Positions 1-5,575 of a DNA stretch of 5,575 nucleotides are shown here, piece after piece. Positions within the stretch are counted from its first letter, which is position 1; each line of letters opens with the position of its first letter. The position numbers and the translations under genes were made by a program. The notes beneath the pieces were generated by a model. That model was not told the origin of the DNA and did no database searches. It saw only the letters and a program-made list of their open reading frames with translations. Origin of the DNA: Alphaproteobacteria bacterium (GTDB lineage: Bacteria; Pseudomonadota; Alphaproteobacteria; Thalassobaculales; Thalassobaculaceae); the NCBI GenBank assembly GCA_028822575.1, contig JAPKDN010000234.1:1-5575 (forward strand), written 5' to 3'.

Positions 1-2
1 TC

Positions 3-329
3 TATATTTCTACAAGATTGAAAGAGGCTCTTGCTGACCTTCTGGCAATCAGCAGTCCCATCGGCACAATCCTCAAAACAAAGTCAGGCAAATCATTCTC
101 TGCTGCTGCTATGACCAACTGGTTCTGGCTTCTATACAAAGATTTAGGCTTTGAGGGATGGAGCAGTCACAGCGGTCGTAGAACGGCTATTACTAAGTGG
201 GCGAGAACCATAAGTCAGCACGGTGGTTCTATGCGTGATGTCCAAGCCCTTGCTCGGCATTCTTCGTTACAGCAAACTCAAAAATATATTGAGGTCTCGC
301 CTGATGCGATGAGGAAGGTGGTTGGCTGA
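3..329 (+). CDS. Tyrosine recombinase/phage-type integrase, C-terminal part (5' end outside the window)
   Basis: The frame is open to the left edge of the window, so this is the 3' end of a longer gene. The TTG at 18 is probably internal and not the real start. The visible part is the C-terminal catalytic domain of a tyrosine recombinase, which breaks and rejoins DNA at attachment sites through a 3'-phosphotyrosine intermediate. Numbering from the TTG at 18, the box II motif HSGR is at residues 51-54 (HxxR), the second His is at 81 in LARHSS, and the nucleophile is Tyr90 in QKYIEV. The His-to-Tyr distance of nine residues and the Arg-to-Tyr distance of 36 are normal for the family. The box I Arg would lie upstream and is not seen. 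The C-terminus ends 13 residues after the Tyr, which is normal, so the 3' end looks intact. Codons are A/T-rich compared with the hyu genes. It could belong to an integrative element, a prophage or a lone integrase; the type is not resolvable here. Confidence 0.9.
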   Translation, partial: YISTRLKEALADLLAISSPIGTILKTKSGKSFSAAAMTNWFWLLYKDLGFEGWSSHSGRRTAITKWARTISQHGGSMRDVQALARHSSLQQTQKYIEVSPDAMRKVVG

Positions 330-331
330 TG

Positions 332-358
332 GTCATATGCACGCTGGTTGCATGTGAT
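332..358. repeat. Inverted repeat (hairpin) just after the integrase gene
   Basis: The arms CATATGCA (334-341) and TGCATGTG (349-356) pair over eight positions with one G-T wobble, around a 7-base loop. The flanking 333/357 (T-A) and 332/358 (G-T) extend the stem to about ten pairs. It begins three bases after the integrase stop codon. No T-tract follows, so it is not a typical Rho-independent terminator. It could be a transcript-end structure or part of a recombinase binding region; the sequence alone does not decide. Confidence 0.4.
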
Positions 359-453
359 ACCGATCCGAAGCACACTTTTCAGGTTGGGAGGTCCTCATAT
401 GGAGAGTCCCGGTTAATTAGGCGATCCTTACGTTAAAATAAGAGAGAAAAAAT

Positions 454-693
454 ATGATAGATTGTATGCTTAAGGTATGTGTCTTGGCTGGTATTCTGAT
501 AATCGGTTTGGTTTCAATAAACGCCCCAGTCAAGGCTGACGATTCTGTACAAAATAGTATCATTGAGCAATGTATGGACGGGACCTCCGATAGCAATGAC
601 GTATTCCATGTGCGCGATTGGCTGGGGCTAGGATGTATGATCAGAGACGGGAACGCGCCAGTTGGGTCCTACCCAAATAAAACTTCGACGTAA
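454..693 (+). CDS. Small putative secreted protein of unknown function (79 aa)
   Basis: I do not recognise this protein. It starts at ATG 454 behind a purine-rich AGAGAG stretch (441-446); ATG 466 (Met5) is an equally possible start. Residues about 5-24 form a hydrophobic segment followed by NAPVKA-DD, a plausible Sec signal peptide with signal peptidase I cleavage after Ala28. The predicted mature part is about 50 residues and contains two cysteines (in EQCMDG and LGCMIR) that could form a disulfide in the periplasm. Codon use is A/T-rich, like the integrase upstream and unlike the hyu genes. The last few codons (about 679-693) lie in DNA that on the other strand still reads as formamidase, so the natural C-terminus may have been replaced at a recombination joint. 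It could be a real small exported protein, a truncated remnant of a longer one, or a spurious ORF; the signal-peptide-like start favours a real or once-real gene. Confidence 0.5.
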   Translation: MIDCMLKVCVLAGILIIGLVSINAPVKADDSVQNSIIEQCMDGTSDSNDVFHVRDWLGLGCMIRDGNAPVGSYPNKTST

Positions 694-914
694 GAGCCCA
701 AATGCACCGATTGGAAACGCGACGGATAACTGCCCTCGCACCCCATCTCCACGGCCTCGTACTTCAACCCCGGACCGGCCGGGTTCGGGTCGCCATGAAT
801 GATCCGCACCACATCCACCGCATAGGGTTTGTCGAGCGTGCTGGAGATTTTGAAGGCGATGGTCCCGCCAGTCGGTGCCGAAATGCGATCAGTGTATCCG
901 GTCAGGGGCAGCAT
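669..914 (-). pseudogene. N,N-dimethylformamidase large-subunit-like gene, 5' fragment (truncated)
   Basis: Read leftwards from ATG 914, the protein begins MLPLTGYTDRISAPTGG and continues through KISSTLDKPYAVDVVRII, HGDPNPAGPG and YPSRFQSVHLGSYVEV. This matches, from memory of the family, the N-terminus of the large (beta) subunit of N,N-dimethylformamidase and related proteins, which hydrolyse DMF-type amides to formate and an amine. The start is well supported: GGAGAG (minus strand, 925-920) sits 5 bases before the ATG. The frame also extends upstream to 1025, but those residues do not resemble the family. Full-length family members are several hundred residues long; here the similarity ends after about 78 codons (near 681) and a stop follows at 671-669. 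The catalytic portion is therefore missing and the gene is almost certainly dead. It is head-to-head with the hyu operon and shares its GC-rich composition, so it probably belonged to the same ancestral catabolic cluster. The family call rests on recognised motifs only, without a database search. Confidence 0.7.
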
Positions 915-1036
915 AATTTCTCTCCAGGGTGCTTGGAGTGGCGGGACAAGAGCTTTAGCATCCCCCCAACATTTAGAGGAGCCAAGACGATCATGCAGGA
1001 CAGCGGACCGAATTTCCAGCCGCACGGGGTGACTTG
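915..1036. promoter_or_regulatory. Divergent intergenic region between the formamidase fragment and hyuA
   Basis: This 122-base gap separates two oppositely oriented starts, so it should hold the promoter(s) of the hyu operon and, ancestrally, of the formamidase gene. The formamidase side has a good Shine-Dalgarno (GGAGAG, minus strand, 925-920). The hyuA side has GGGGTGA (1026-1032) four bases before ATG 1037. I see no convincing sigma70 -35/-10 pair. Imperfect inverted arms, CTTG (932-935) with CAAG (947-950) and GGGTGCT (928-934) with AGCATCCC (957-964), could be a regulator site but are weak. No regulator gene is present in the window. Confidence 0.4.
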
Positions 1037-3061
1037 ATGCTGTGGGTTGGCATTGATACCGGCGGCACCTTCACTGATTTGGTGGCCTACGATTCCGAGA
1101 GCGGCAATCTCACCTCGCTGAAGACGCCGTCGACACCGGATGATCATGCACGCGGTGTGATCGCGGCGGTGGAGGCGACCGGGTTTGATCTCGGCCGGAT
1201 TACCGGCTTCTCGCACGGCACCACCGTCGCCACCAACACCGCCCTGGAATACAAGGGCGCGAAGCTCGGGGTGATCACCACGCACGGGCATCGCGATGTG
1301 CTGGTGATCGGGCGCGGCAACCGCACGCAATTATATGACATCACCGCCGTCCGCCCGGCCGGCATTGTCGAGCGCCATCATGTGATGGAGGTCGAGGAGC
1401 GCTGTACCGTTGATGGCGAGGTGCTCAAGCCGTTGGACGAGGCCCAGGTTGAGGCCGCTTGTACGGCGATGCTGAAAGAAGGCATCGAGGCGGTGGCGGT
1501 GTGTTTCCTGCACGCCTACGCCAACCCGGAGCACGAGCGCCGCGCCGCCGAGATCGCGCGCCGGATGATGCCGGACGCTCATGTCTGTGCCAGCCATGAA
1601 ATCCTGCCGGAGTATCGCGAGTTCGAGCGTTTCTCCACCACTGCCCTGAACGCCTATGTAGCCCCACGCACCGGGGCCTATCTGAACCGCCTAGCAGACC
1701 AGCTGACAGCTTCCGGCCTGAAGACGCCGGTACGGGTGATGGCCTCGAACGGCGGCACCTGGCCGGCGGCCCGCATGGCCGAACGCCCGGCGAACGCGCT
1801 GTTGTCCGGCCCCGCCGGCGGCGTGATCGCGGCCACCGCCCTCTCCCAAGAGCTCGGTATCAAAGACATCATCACTTACGACATGGGCGGGACCAGCACC
1901 GACGCCTGCATGATCCGTGACGGCCAGTACGGCATGAACCCGGAAGGCATGGTCGGCTGGTATCCGAACCGGGTACCGCAGATCGACATCAACACCGTCG
2001 GCGCCGGCGGGGGCAGCATCGCCTATCTGGAAGCCGGCGATTTCCTCAATGTCGGTCCCCGTTCGGCGGGCGCCGAGCCTGGCCCAGCCTGTTATGGCAA
2101 GGGCGGTACCGAGCCTACCGTGACCGACGCCAACGTGGTGCTGGGCCGGTTCCAGCCAACCGACGCGCTGGGCGGTGCCATCCATATCGATCAGGCAGCA
2201 GCACGGACGGCCGTCATGTCGGTCGCCGACCAGCTCGGCCTGTCCGCCGAAGCCATGGCGGAAGGTATCATCAGATTGGCGGTGATTCGCATGACCGCGT
2301 CGGTGAAGGAAATCTCAGTCATGCGCGGCATCGATCCGCGCGACTTCGCCCTGGTGGCGTTCGGCGGCGCCGGTCCGATGCATGGCGCTTTCCTAGCCGA
2401 AGAACTGGGCATGACCCGTGTGGTGATCCCACCGCTGCCCGGCAATTTCTCCGCCTTCGGGCTACTGGTCGCGGATACGCGGCACGACGTTGCCCGCACC
2501 GAGATCCTGTCACTGGAGAATACCAACTTGGATGAGGTTCGCGGCGCGCTGGCGCCCCTGGTCAAAGAAGCCCGTGCCCGGCTTGCGGCCGACGGGTTCG
2601 ACGGTGACACCGCCCGTATCGAGACCAGCCTGGACATGCGCTATGTCGGTCAGGCCTTCGAGCTGAACATCCCGCTGCCCGAAGATGCGACCGGCATCGA
2701 TGAGCTGCTGGAAGCCTTCCATCAGACCTATGAAGAGCGCTATTCCCACCGTGATCGCGGGTTGGCCGAGGTGGTCGCCTTCCGGGTGGCCGGGTTCGGT
2801 GCGGTCGACCAGCCCCCGCTGCCGTCGGTCGACGGCGGCGGCGATCTGACCAGTGCGCGGCGAGGCATCCGTGCCGTGGTGTTCGATGGTAAGGCCCAGG
2901 ACACAGCGGTTTATTGGCGCGACGACCTGCCTTTAGATACCGCCTTCGACGGCCCGGCGATCATTGAAGAATCCGGCTCCACCACCGTCATTCCACCCGG
3001 CTTCAAAATCCGCATGGACCGAACCGGCAGTCTTATTCTGGATCGGGAGGCAAGCGCATGA
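1037..3061 (+). CDS. hyuA: Hydantoinase/oxoprolinase family protein, subunit A (HyuA-like), ATP-binding subunit
   Basis: This is a 674-residue HyuA-type subunit, the normal length for the stand-alone family. Such subunits pair with HyuB to hydrolyse or carboxylate substrates using ATP; known members act on N-methylhydantoin, 5-oxoproline, lactams, acetone or acetophenone. Domains in order, numbered from ATG 1037: an N-terminal Hydant_A_N region with the phosphate-binding motif GIDTGGTFTD (5-14) and SHGTTVATNT (59-68); the central ASKHA-fold hydantoinase A domain with LSGPAGG (256-262), YDMGGTSTD (281-289), GAGGGSIA (322-329) and FGGAGPMHG (442-450); and a C-terminal region with RYVGQAFEL (535-543) and GPAIIEESGST (639-649). 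All family glycine-rich nucleotide motifs are present, so it looks active and cytoplasmic. A TTG at 1034 is also in frame, but ATG 1037 is preferred as the stronger start codon with GGGGTGA just upstream. The stop overlaps the hyuB start by ATGA, implying one operon and translational coupling. The exact substrate cannot be read from sequence; hyuA is used in the family sense only. Confidence 0.93.
   Translation: MLWVGIDTGGTFTDLVAYDSESGNLTSLKTPSTPDDHARGVIAAVEATGFDLGRITGFSHGTTVATNTALEYKGAKLGVITTHGHRDVLVIGRGNRTQLYDITAVRPAGIVERHHVMEVEERCTVDGEVLKPLDEAQVEAACTAMLKEGIEAVAVCFLHAYANPEHERRAAEIARRMMPDAHVCASHEILPEYREFERFSTTALNAYVAPRTGAYLNRLADQLTASGLKTPVRVMASNGGTWPAARMAERPANALLSGPAGGVIAATALSQELGIKDIITYDMGGTSTDACMIRDGQYGMNPEGMVGWYPNRVPQIDINTVGAGGGSIAYLEAGDFLNVGPRSAGAEPGPACYGKGGTEPTVTDANVVLGRFQPTDALGGAIHIDQAAARTAVMSVADQLGLSAEAMAEGIIRLAVIRMTASVKEISVMRGIDPRDFALVAFGGAGPMHGAFLAEELGMTRVVIPPLPGNFSAFGLLVADTRHDVARTEILSLENTNLDEVRGALAPLVKEARARLAADGFDGDTARIETSLDMRYVGQAFELNIPLPEDATGIDELLEAFHQTYEERYSHRDRGLAEVVAFRVAGFGAVDQPPLPSVDGGGDLTSARRGIRAVVFDGKAQDTAVYWRDDLPLDTAFDGPAIIEESGSTTVIPPGFKIRMDRTGSLILDREASA
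3045..3050 (+). promoter_or_regulatory. Ribosome binding site of the hyuB-like gene
   Basis: GGGAGG lies inside the last codons of the hyuA-like gene, 7 bases before ATG 3058. Together with the ATGA stop/start overlap this fixes the hyuB start and indicates coupled, roughly equal synthesis of the two subunits. Confidence 0.75.
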
Positions 3062-5091
3062 GCGAGATCGATCCCATTACCCTGGAGATCATGACCGAGG
3101 GGCTGATTTCCGTGGTTCGCGAGATGCGGGCCACCGTGTTCCGCACCGCGCGTTCGGTTGCGATTTATGAGGCGCGCGACTTTTCCTGCGGCCTGTTCGA
3201 CGCCACCGGCCAGGTGGTCGCCCAGTCCGAGGACATTGGCAGCCACGTGGTGCCCTTGCCTTGGTCGGTCGAGCAATCGCTGAAAGAGATCGGCCACGAT
3301 CTGTCGCCCGGCGACGCCATCCTGATGAACGACCCCTATCGCGGCGGCACCCATTTGAACGATGTCACCATCATCTATCCGGTGTTCCACGAGGGTAAGT
3401 TGGTGTTCTTCCCCGCCGTGCGCGAGCATTGGGCCGATGTTGGCGGATCAGTGCCCGGATCGATGTCCGGCACGGCTACCGAGATCTATCAGGAAGGCAT
3501 CCGCATCCCACCGCTGAAGATCATGGAAGGCGGCAAAATTAACAACGCCGTCATGGAACTCCTGCTGTCCAACATGCGCGTGCGCGATGAACGGTTGGGC
3601 GACTTCAATTCCGGCATGGCCGCCTGCAAGACGGCGGAGCGCAGGTTGGGAGAGCTGATCGGCCGCTACGGCATCACTCCGCTGCTGGACAGTGTGGAGC
3701 TGAACCTGCAGCGCTCGGAAGCCCGGATGCGCGAGAAGATCTCCTCCCTGCCGGACGGCGAGGTCTATTACGAGGATTATCTCGAGACCTTCGGCCCGGA
3801 CGGGCTGGAGCCGCTGTTACTGCCGCTCAAGCTGACCATCAAGGGCGATGAGTTGACCGCCGACTTCACCGGCGTGTCGCCCCAGGTAGCAGCCCCGGTG
3901 AACTCTACGTTGGCGGTAACCGCCGCGTCGGTCTTCATCACGCTGAAATCAGCACTTGATCCAAAACATGCGCTGAACCATGGCTCGTTCCGGCCGGTCA
4001 CGGTGGTGGCGCCTGAGGGCACCATCGTCAATGTCACTCACCCGGCCCCGGCCGGCAGCCATGGTGAGATCCGCAAGCGGGTGATCGCCTGTATGCTGGG
4101 GGCCTTAAGCCAGATCTGTCCGGAGCTGGTCTCCGCCGACATCCACCGCACCTCGTTCCACAATCTGATCGGCGGCATCGATCCGAAATCCGGGCGGGAA
4201 TACGTGCATTATGAATGGTCGGCCGGCGGCAATGGCGGCTTCGAAGGCGCTGACGGGCCGAGCGTCATGGCTGCGATCGACTGGGGCGATCTGAGCACCG
4301 CCCAGCCGAGCGAAGTGCTGGAAAGCCGCTTTCCGCTGCGCATCGAATGGACCCGCCAAGGCATTGATTCCGGCGGTGCCGGCTACAATCGCGGCGGTCT
4401 CGGCATGCGGCGCGAGATCACCCTCACCCGAGGCACGGCAGCCTACTCGTTGCTCTCTGATGGTGCGGTGATGCCGCCTTTCGGGATCTTAACCGGGCAA
4501 TCCGGGGCGACGGTGGAATCCTTCATAATCCGGGATGGCAAACGCATCGACTTCGCCACCCCCGGCAAGGTCGGCGGCTTCCCGATGCAGCAGGGCGATC
4601 GGTTGATCCTGCAATCCGCCGGTGGCGGGGGCTATGGCGATCCGCTGGACCGGGAAATCGACCGGGTAGCGGAGGATCTGCGCGCCGGGCTGATCTCAAC
4701 TGGCGTCGCCGAGACGCTGTATGGCGTGGTGCTGGGCGATCAGGGTGCTATCGACGCGGAAGCCACGGTAAAGCGCCGGGTGGACCAGCGATCGAACCGC
4801 CCCACCATGACCGCGACCGCCACCAACGCCGACTGCTATGCCCCCGTGGGTCCCAGTCGTAAGCGGATTTGCCGCCTGCACCCGTCCGACGCCGATTGGC
4901 TGGGCCAGGCAAACGGCGACCGAGTCGAGATGTTAGGCCTGAGCGGCACGCCGTTGCGGGCCTGGGTTCAGCTCGATGAGGCGGTCGAGCGTGGTCAACT
5001 GCCACTCGACCCGTTGGGCTTGGGTGTGCTGGGTGCCAGTGAAGGCGATGCCGTCATAATGCGCCCGCTGTTGATCCCCGTGGTCACCTAA
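3058..5091 (+). CDS. hyuB: Hydantoinase B/oxoprolinase family protein (HyuB-like) with a C-terminal double-psi-barrel-like extension
   Basis: This 677-residue protein is the partner subunit of the HyuA-like protein encoded just upstream. The hydantoinase B domain occupies about residues 4-570. Signature segments are ITLEIM (7-12), the NDPYRGGTHLNDV block (91-103), REHWADVGG (122-130), EGIRIPPLK (146-154), PAGSHGEIRKR (331-341) and AGGGGYGDP (521-529), the last followed by the usual tail ending near GVVL (556-559). In studied relatives this subunit carries the metal/substrate site while HyuA handles ATP. The unusual part is residues about 575-677, beyond the normal end of the family (commonly around 520-590 residues). 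CRLHPSDADWLG (605-616), NGDRVEM (619-625) and the closing GASEGDAVIMRPL (659-671) resemble the double-psi beta-barrel folds of molybdopterin-dinucleotide-binding and Cdc48-N-type domains. Start ATG 3058 is fixed by GGGAGG and the ATGA overlap. Active subunit likely; substrate unknown (amide, lactam or cyclic imide, or a ketone carboxylated instead of hydrolysed). Confidence 0.92.
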   Translation: MSEIDPITLEIMTEGLISVVREMRATVFRTARSVAIYEARDFSCGLFDATGQVVAQSEDIGSHVVPLPWSVEQSLKEIGHDLSPGDAILMNDPYRGGTHLNDVTIIYPVFHEGKLVFFPAVREHWADVGGSVPGSMSGTATEIYQEGIRIPPLKIMEGGKINNAVMELLLSNMRVRDERLGDFNSGMAACKTAERRLGELIGRYGITPLLDSVELNLQRSEARMREKISSLPDGEVYYEDYLETFGPDGLEPLLLPLKLTIKGDELTADFTGVSPQVAAPVNSTLAVTAASVFITLKSALDPKHALNHGSFRPVTVVAPEGTIVNVTHPAPAGSHGEIRKRVIACMLGALSQICPELVSADIHRTSFHNLIGGIDPKSGREYVHYEWSAGGNGGFEGADGPSVMAAIDWGDLSTAQPSEVLESRFPLRIEWTRQGIDSGGAGYNRGGLGMRREITLTRGTAAYSLLSDGAVMPPFGILTGQSGATVESFIIRDGKRIDFATPGKVGGFPMQQGDRLILQSAGGGGYGDPLDREIDRVAEDLRAGLISTGVAETLYGVVLGDQGAIDAEATVKRRVDQRSNRPTMTATATNADCYAPVGPSRKRICRLHPSDADWLGQANGDRVEMLGLSGTPLRAWVQLDEAVERGQLPLDPLGLGVLGASEGDAVIMRPLLIPVVT

Positions 5092-5094
5092 TCC

Positions 5095-5115
5095 GGGCCG
5101 GTTGCACGCCGGCCT
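5095..5115 (+). terminator. GC-rich hairpin after hyuB, possible operon terminator
   Basis: GGCCGG (5096-5101) and CCGGCC (5109-5114) form a perfect 6-bp stem around a 7-base loop; G-T pairs at 5095/5115 and 5102/5108 could lengthen it. It starts 4 bases after the hyuB stop codon. Only a short T-poor tail (TTGATT) follows, so it is a weak intrinsic terminator or a 3'-end stabilising structure. Confidence 0.45.
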
Positions 5116-5300
5116 TGATTCCGTCTGCGTTCAGGACGATCTTGCGGACCAATCGGCAACCTGCTTGGGGCGAGTGATACATGAACGACGGCTATTTCGA
5201 GACGTGGCGCGCGGTTCAATCCGGGCGGATTAGGCGATAAGGTAGAGGTCATTGGTCCCTTGATTGATCTCAGCCGGCTGATTGAGAGCATCCAGGTTAG
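5116..5300. other. Intergenic stretch with no convincing gene; composition changes inside it
   Basis: No frame here has a good start, ribosome binding site and recognisable product. A 19-codon ORF from ATG 5181 ends at 5240 and resembles nothing I know. On the minus strand an open frame ends at a stop at 5232-5230 with a protein-like tail (RSNLDALNQPAEINQG then TNDLYLIA); it may be the 3' end of a broken gene, but this is uncertain. The change from hyu-like GC-rich DNA to AT-richer DNA falls at roughly 5220-5240, so a rearrangement joint may lie in this interval. Confidence 0.35.
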
Positions 5301-5525
5301 ATCGCAGATCGCCTCGAAATATCGTGGGACGAGTTTTACGGAGCTCTCATTAGCTTCAAAGAGCGAGAGAAGCATTGCCGTGTTCCTCAAGCCTACAACA
5401 AAGACGGGTTAAATCTTGGGCTCTGGGTCAATAGACAACGCAGCACACGTGACAAACTATCGCCAGAACGTATCAAACGTTTAGAAGAGCTTGGCTTCGT
5501 TTGGGACGCTCGCATAGCGCTATAA
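5301..5525 (+). pseudogene. Helicase-associated (HA) domain protein, 3' remnant without a start
   Basis: The frame is open from just after an in-frame TAG at 5298-5300 to TAA at 5523-5525, and no ATG, GTG or TTG start occurs in it. From Trp at 5325 to WD at 5502-5507 it reads as one complete helicase-associated repeat: WDEFYGALISFKE, then EKHCRVP, LGLWVNRQR (5415-5441) and LSPERIKRLEELGFVWD (5457-5507), followed by ARIAL and the stop. These repeats, about 60-70 residues each, usually stand in tandem behind a superfamily II helicase or restriction-type helicase and are thought to bind nucleic acid. Here only the last repeat survives, so this is a decayed or recombined gene end. It is A/T-rich, like the integrase at the other end of the window, and unlike hyuAB. 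The domain call is firm; the parent protein (helicase, restriction enzyme or phage-type HA protein) is unknown. Confidence 0.75.
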
Positions 5526-5540
5526 CCGTCTCTTAACGGT
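5525..5540 (+). terminator. Small hairpin after the HA remnant
   Basis: ACCGT (5525-5529) and ACGGT (5536-5540) form a perfect 5-bp stem with a 6-base loop, starting at the last base of the HA stop codon. A loose T-containing stretch (CTTTT near 5550-5554) follows nine bases later. This position fits a weak transcription terminator for the former HA gene, but the stem is short. Confidence 0.25.
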
Positions 5541-5575
5541 CGCTCAAATCTTTTACCCAGTCTCCATTTCACACC

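Noticed and set aside
939..953. Possible sigma54 promoter (GG at 940-941 and GC at 952-953, 10 bases apart)
   Set aside because: Only the GG-N10-GC core fits; the rest of the -24/-12 consensus is poor and such a match is common by chance in GC-rich DNA.
915..1025. Upstream extension of the formamidase frame to an ATG at 1025 (minus strand)
   Set aside because: The extra 37 residues do not look like the family, and a strong GGAGAG site sits right before the internal ATG at 914.
702..1037. Plus-strand ORFs in the region before hyuA (702-1037 and 829-1032)
   Set aside because: They are frame shadows of the minus-strand formamidase fragment and the intergenic region; their translations resemble no family and they lack ribosome binding sites.
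1691..2637. Long minus-strand ORFs inside hyuA
   Set aside because: They are antisense shadows caused by GC-rich codon bias; the plus strand has unmistakable hydantoinase A motifs throughout.
5208..5229. tRNA-like T-arm (GGTTCAATCC)
   Set aside because: The flanking bases do not form a 5-bp T-stem and no acceptor, D or anticodon arms are found around it.
5181..5240. 19-codon plus-strand ORF from ATG 5181
   Set aside because: Too short, with no recognisable product or clear ribosome binding site, and sits in a likely junction region.
5088..5390. 100-residue minus-strand ORF across the right intergenic region
   Set aside because: It overlaps the end of hyuB and runs antisense to the well-supported HA repeat; the translation is low in family-like features and rich in Arg/Pro, as typical shadow frames are.
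1..5575. CRISPR array, rRNA, riboswitch or full insertion sequence
   Set aside because: No regularly spaced direct repeats, no conserved RNA signatures and no complete transposase with terminal inverted repeats were seen on either strand.

Overview
The window looks like a piece of a proteobacterial chromosome, most likely alphaproteobacterial. That assignment is an inference from GC-rich coding style and gene content; there is no rRNA or other marker to confirm it. Its core is a two-gene, translationally coupled operon for the two subunits of an ATP-dependent hydantoinase/oxoprolinase-type enzyme: hyuA-like at 1037-3061 and hyuB-like at 3058-5091, overlapping by ATGA. The HyuB-like protein carries a C-terminal extension of about 100 residues that resembles a double-psi beta-barrel.

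Region by region: bases 3-329 are the 3' end of a tyrosine recombinase/integrase gene that enters from outside the window and keeps its HxxR, His and Tyr catalytic residues. Bases 330-453 are non-coding, with one good hairpin. Bases 454-693 encode a small protein with a signal peptide and no recognised family. Bases 669-914 (minus strand) hold the first ~78 codons of an N,N-dimethylformamidase large-subunit-like gene, with its own ribosome binding site but cut off abruptly where it meets the small ORF. Bases 915-1036 form a divergent intergenic region between that broken gene and the hyu operon. After hyuB there is a GC-rich hairpin (5095-5115), then about 200 bases without a convincing gene. 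The last feature is a start-less 3' remnant carrying one complete helicase-associated (HA) repeat (5301-5525).

The middle (about 690 to 5230) is clearly GC-rich with GC-ending codons. The integrase, small-ORF and HA flanks are AT-richer with A/T-ending codons. Both edges of the GC-rich block fall in broken genes and a recombinase gene lies beside it, so the window reads as a rearranged, mobile-element-associated locus. Either a catabolic block landed in an accessory region, or accessory DNA landed in and truncated an older amidase-hydantoinase cluster.

Functionally, a formamidase-type gene head-to-head with hyuAB suggests catabolism of amides, lactams or cyclic imides. The true substrate of the HyuAB pair cannot be read from the sequence. 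I found no clear undescribed multi-gene system. The most novel-looking points are the HyuB C-terminal domain and the truncated formamidase hidden opposite the hyu operon.
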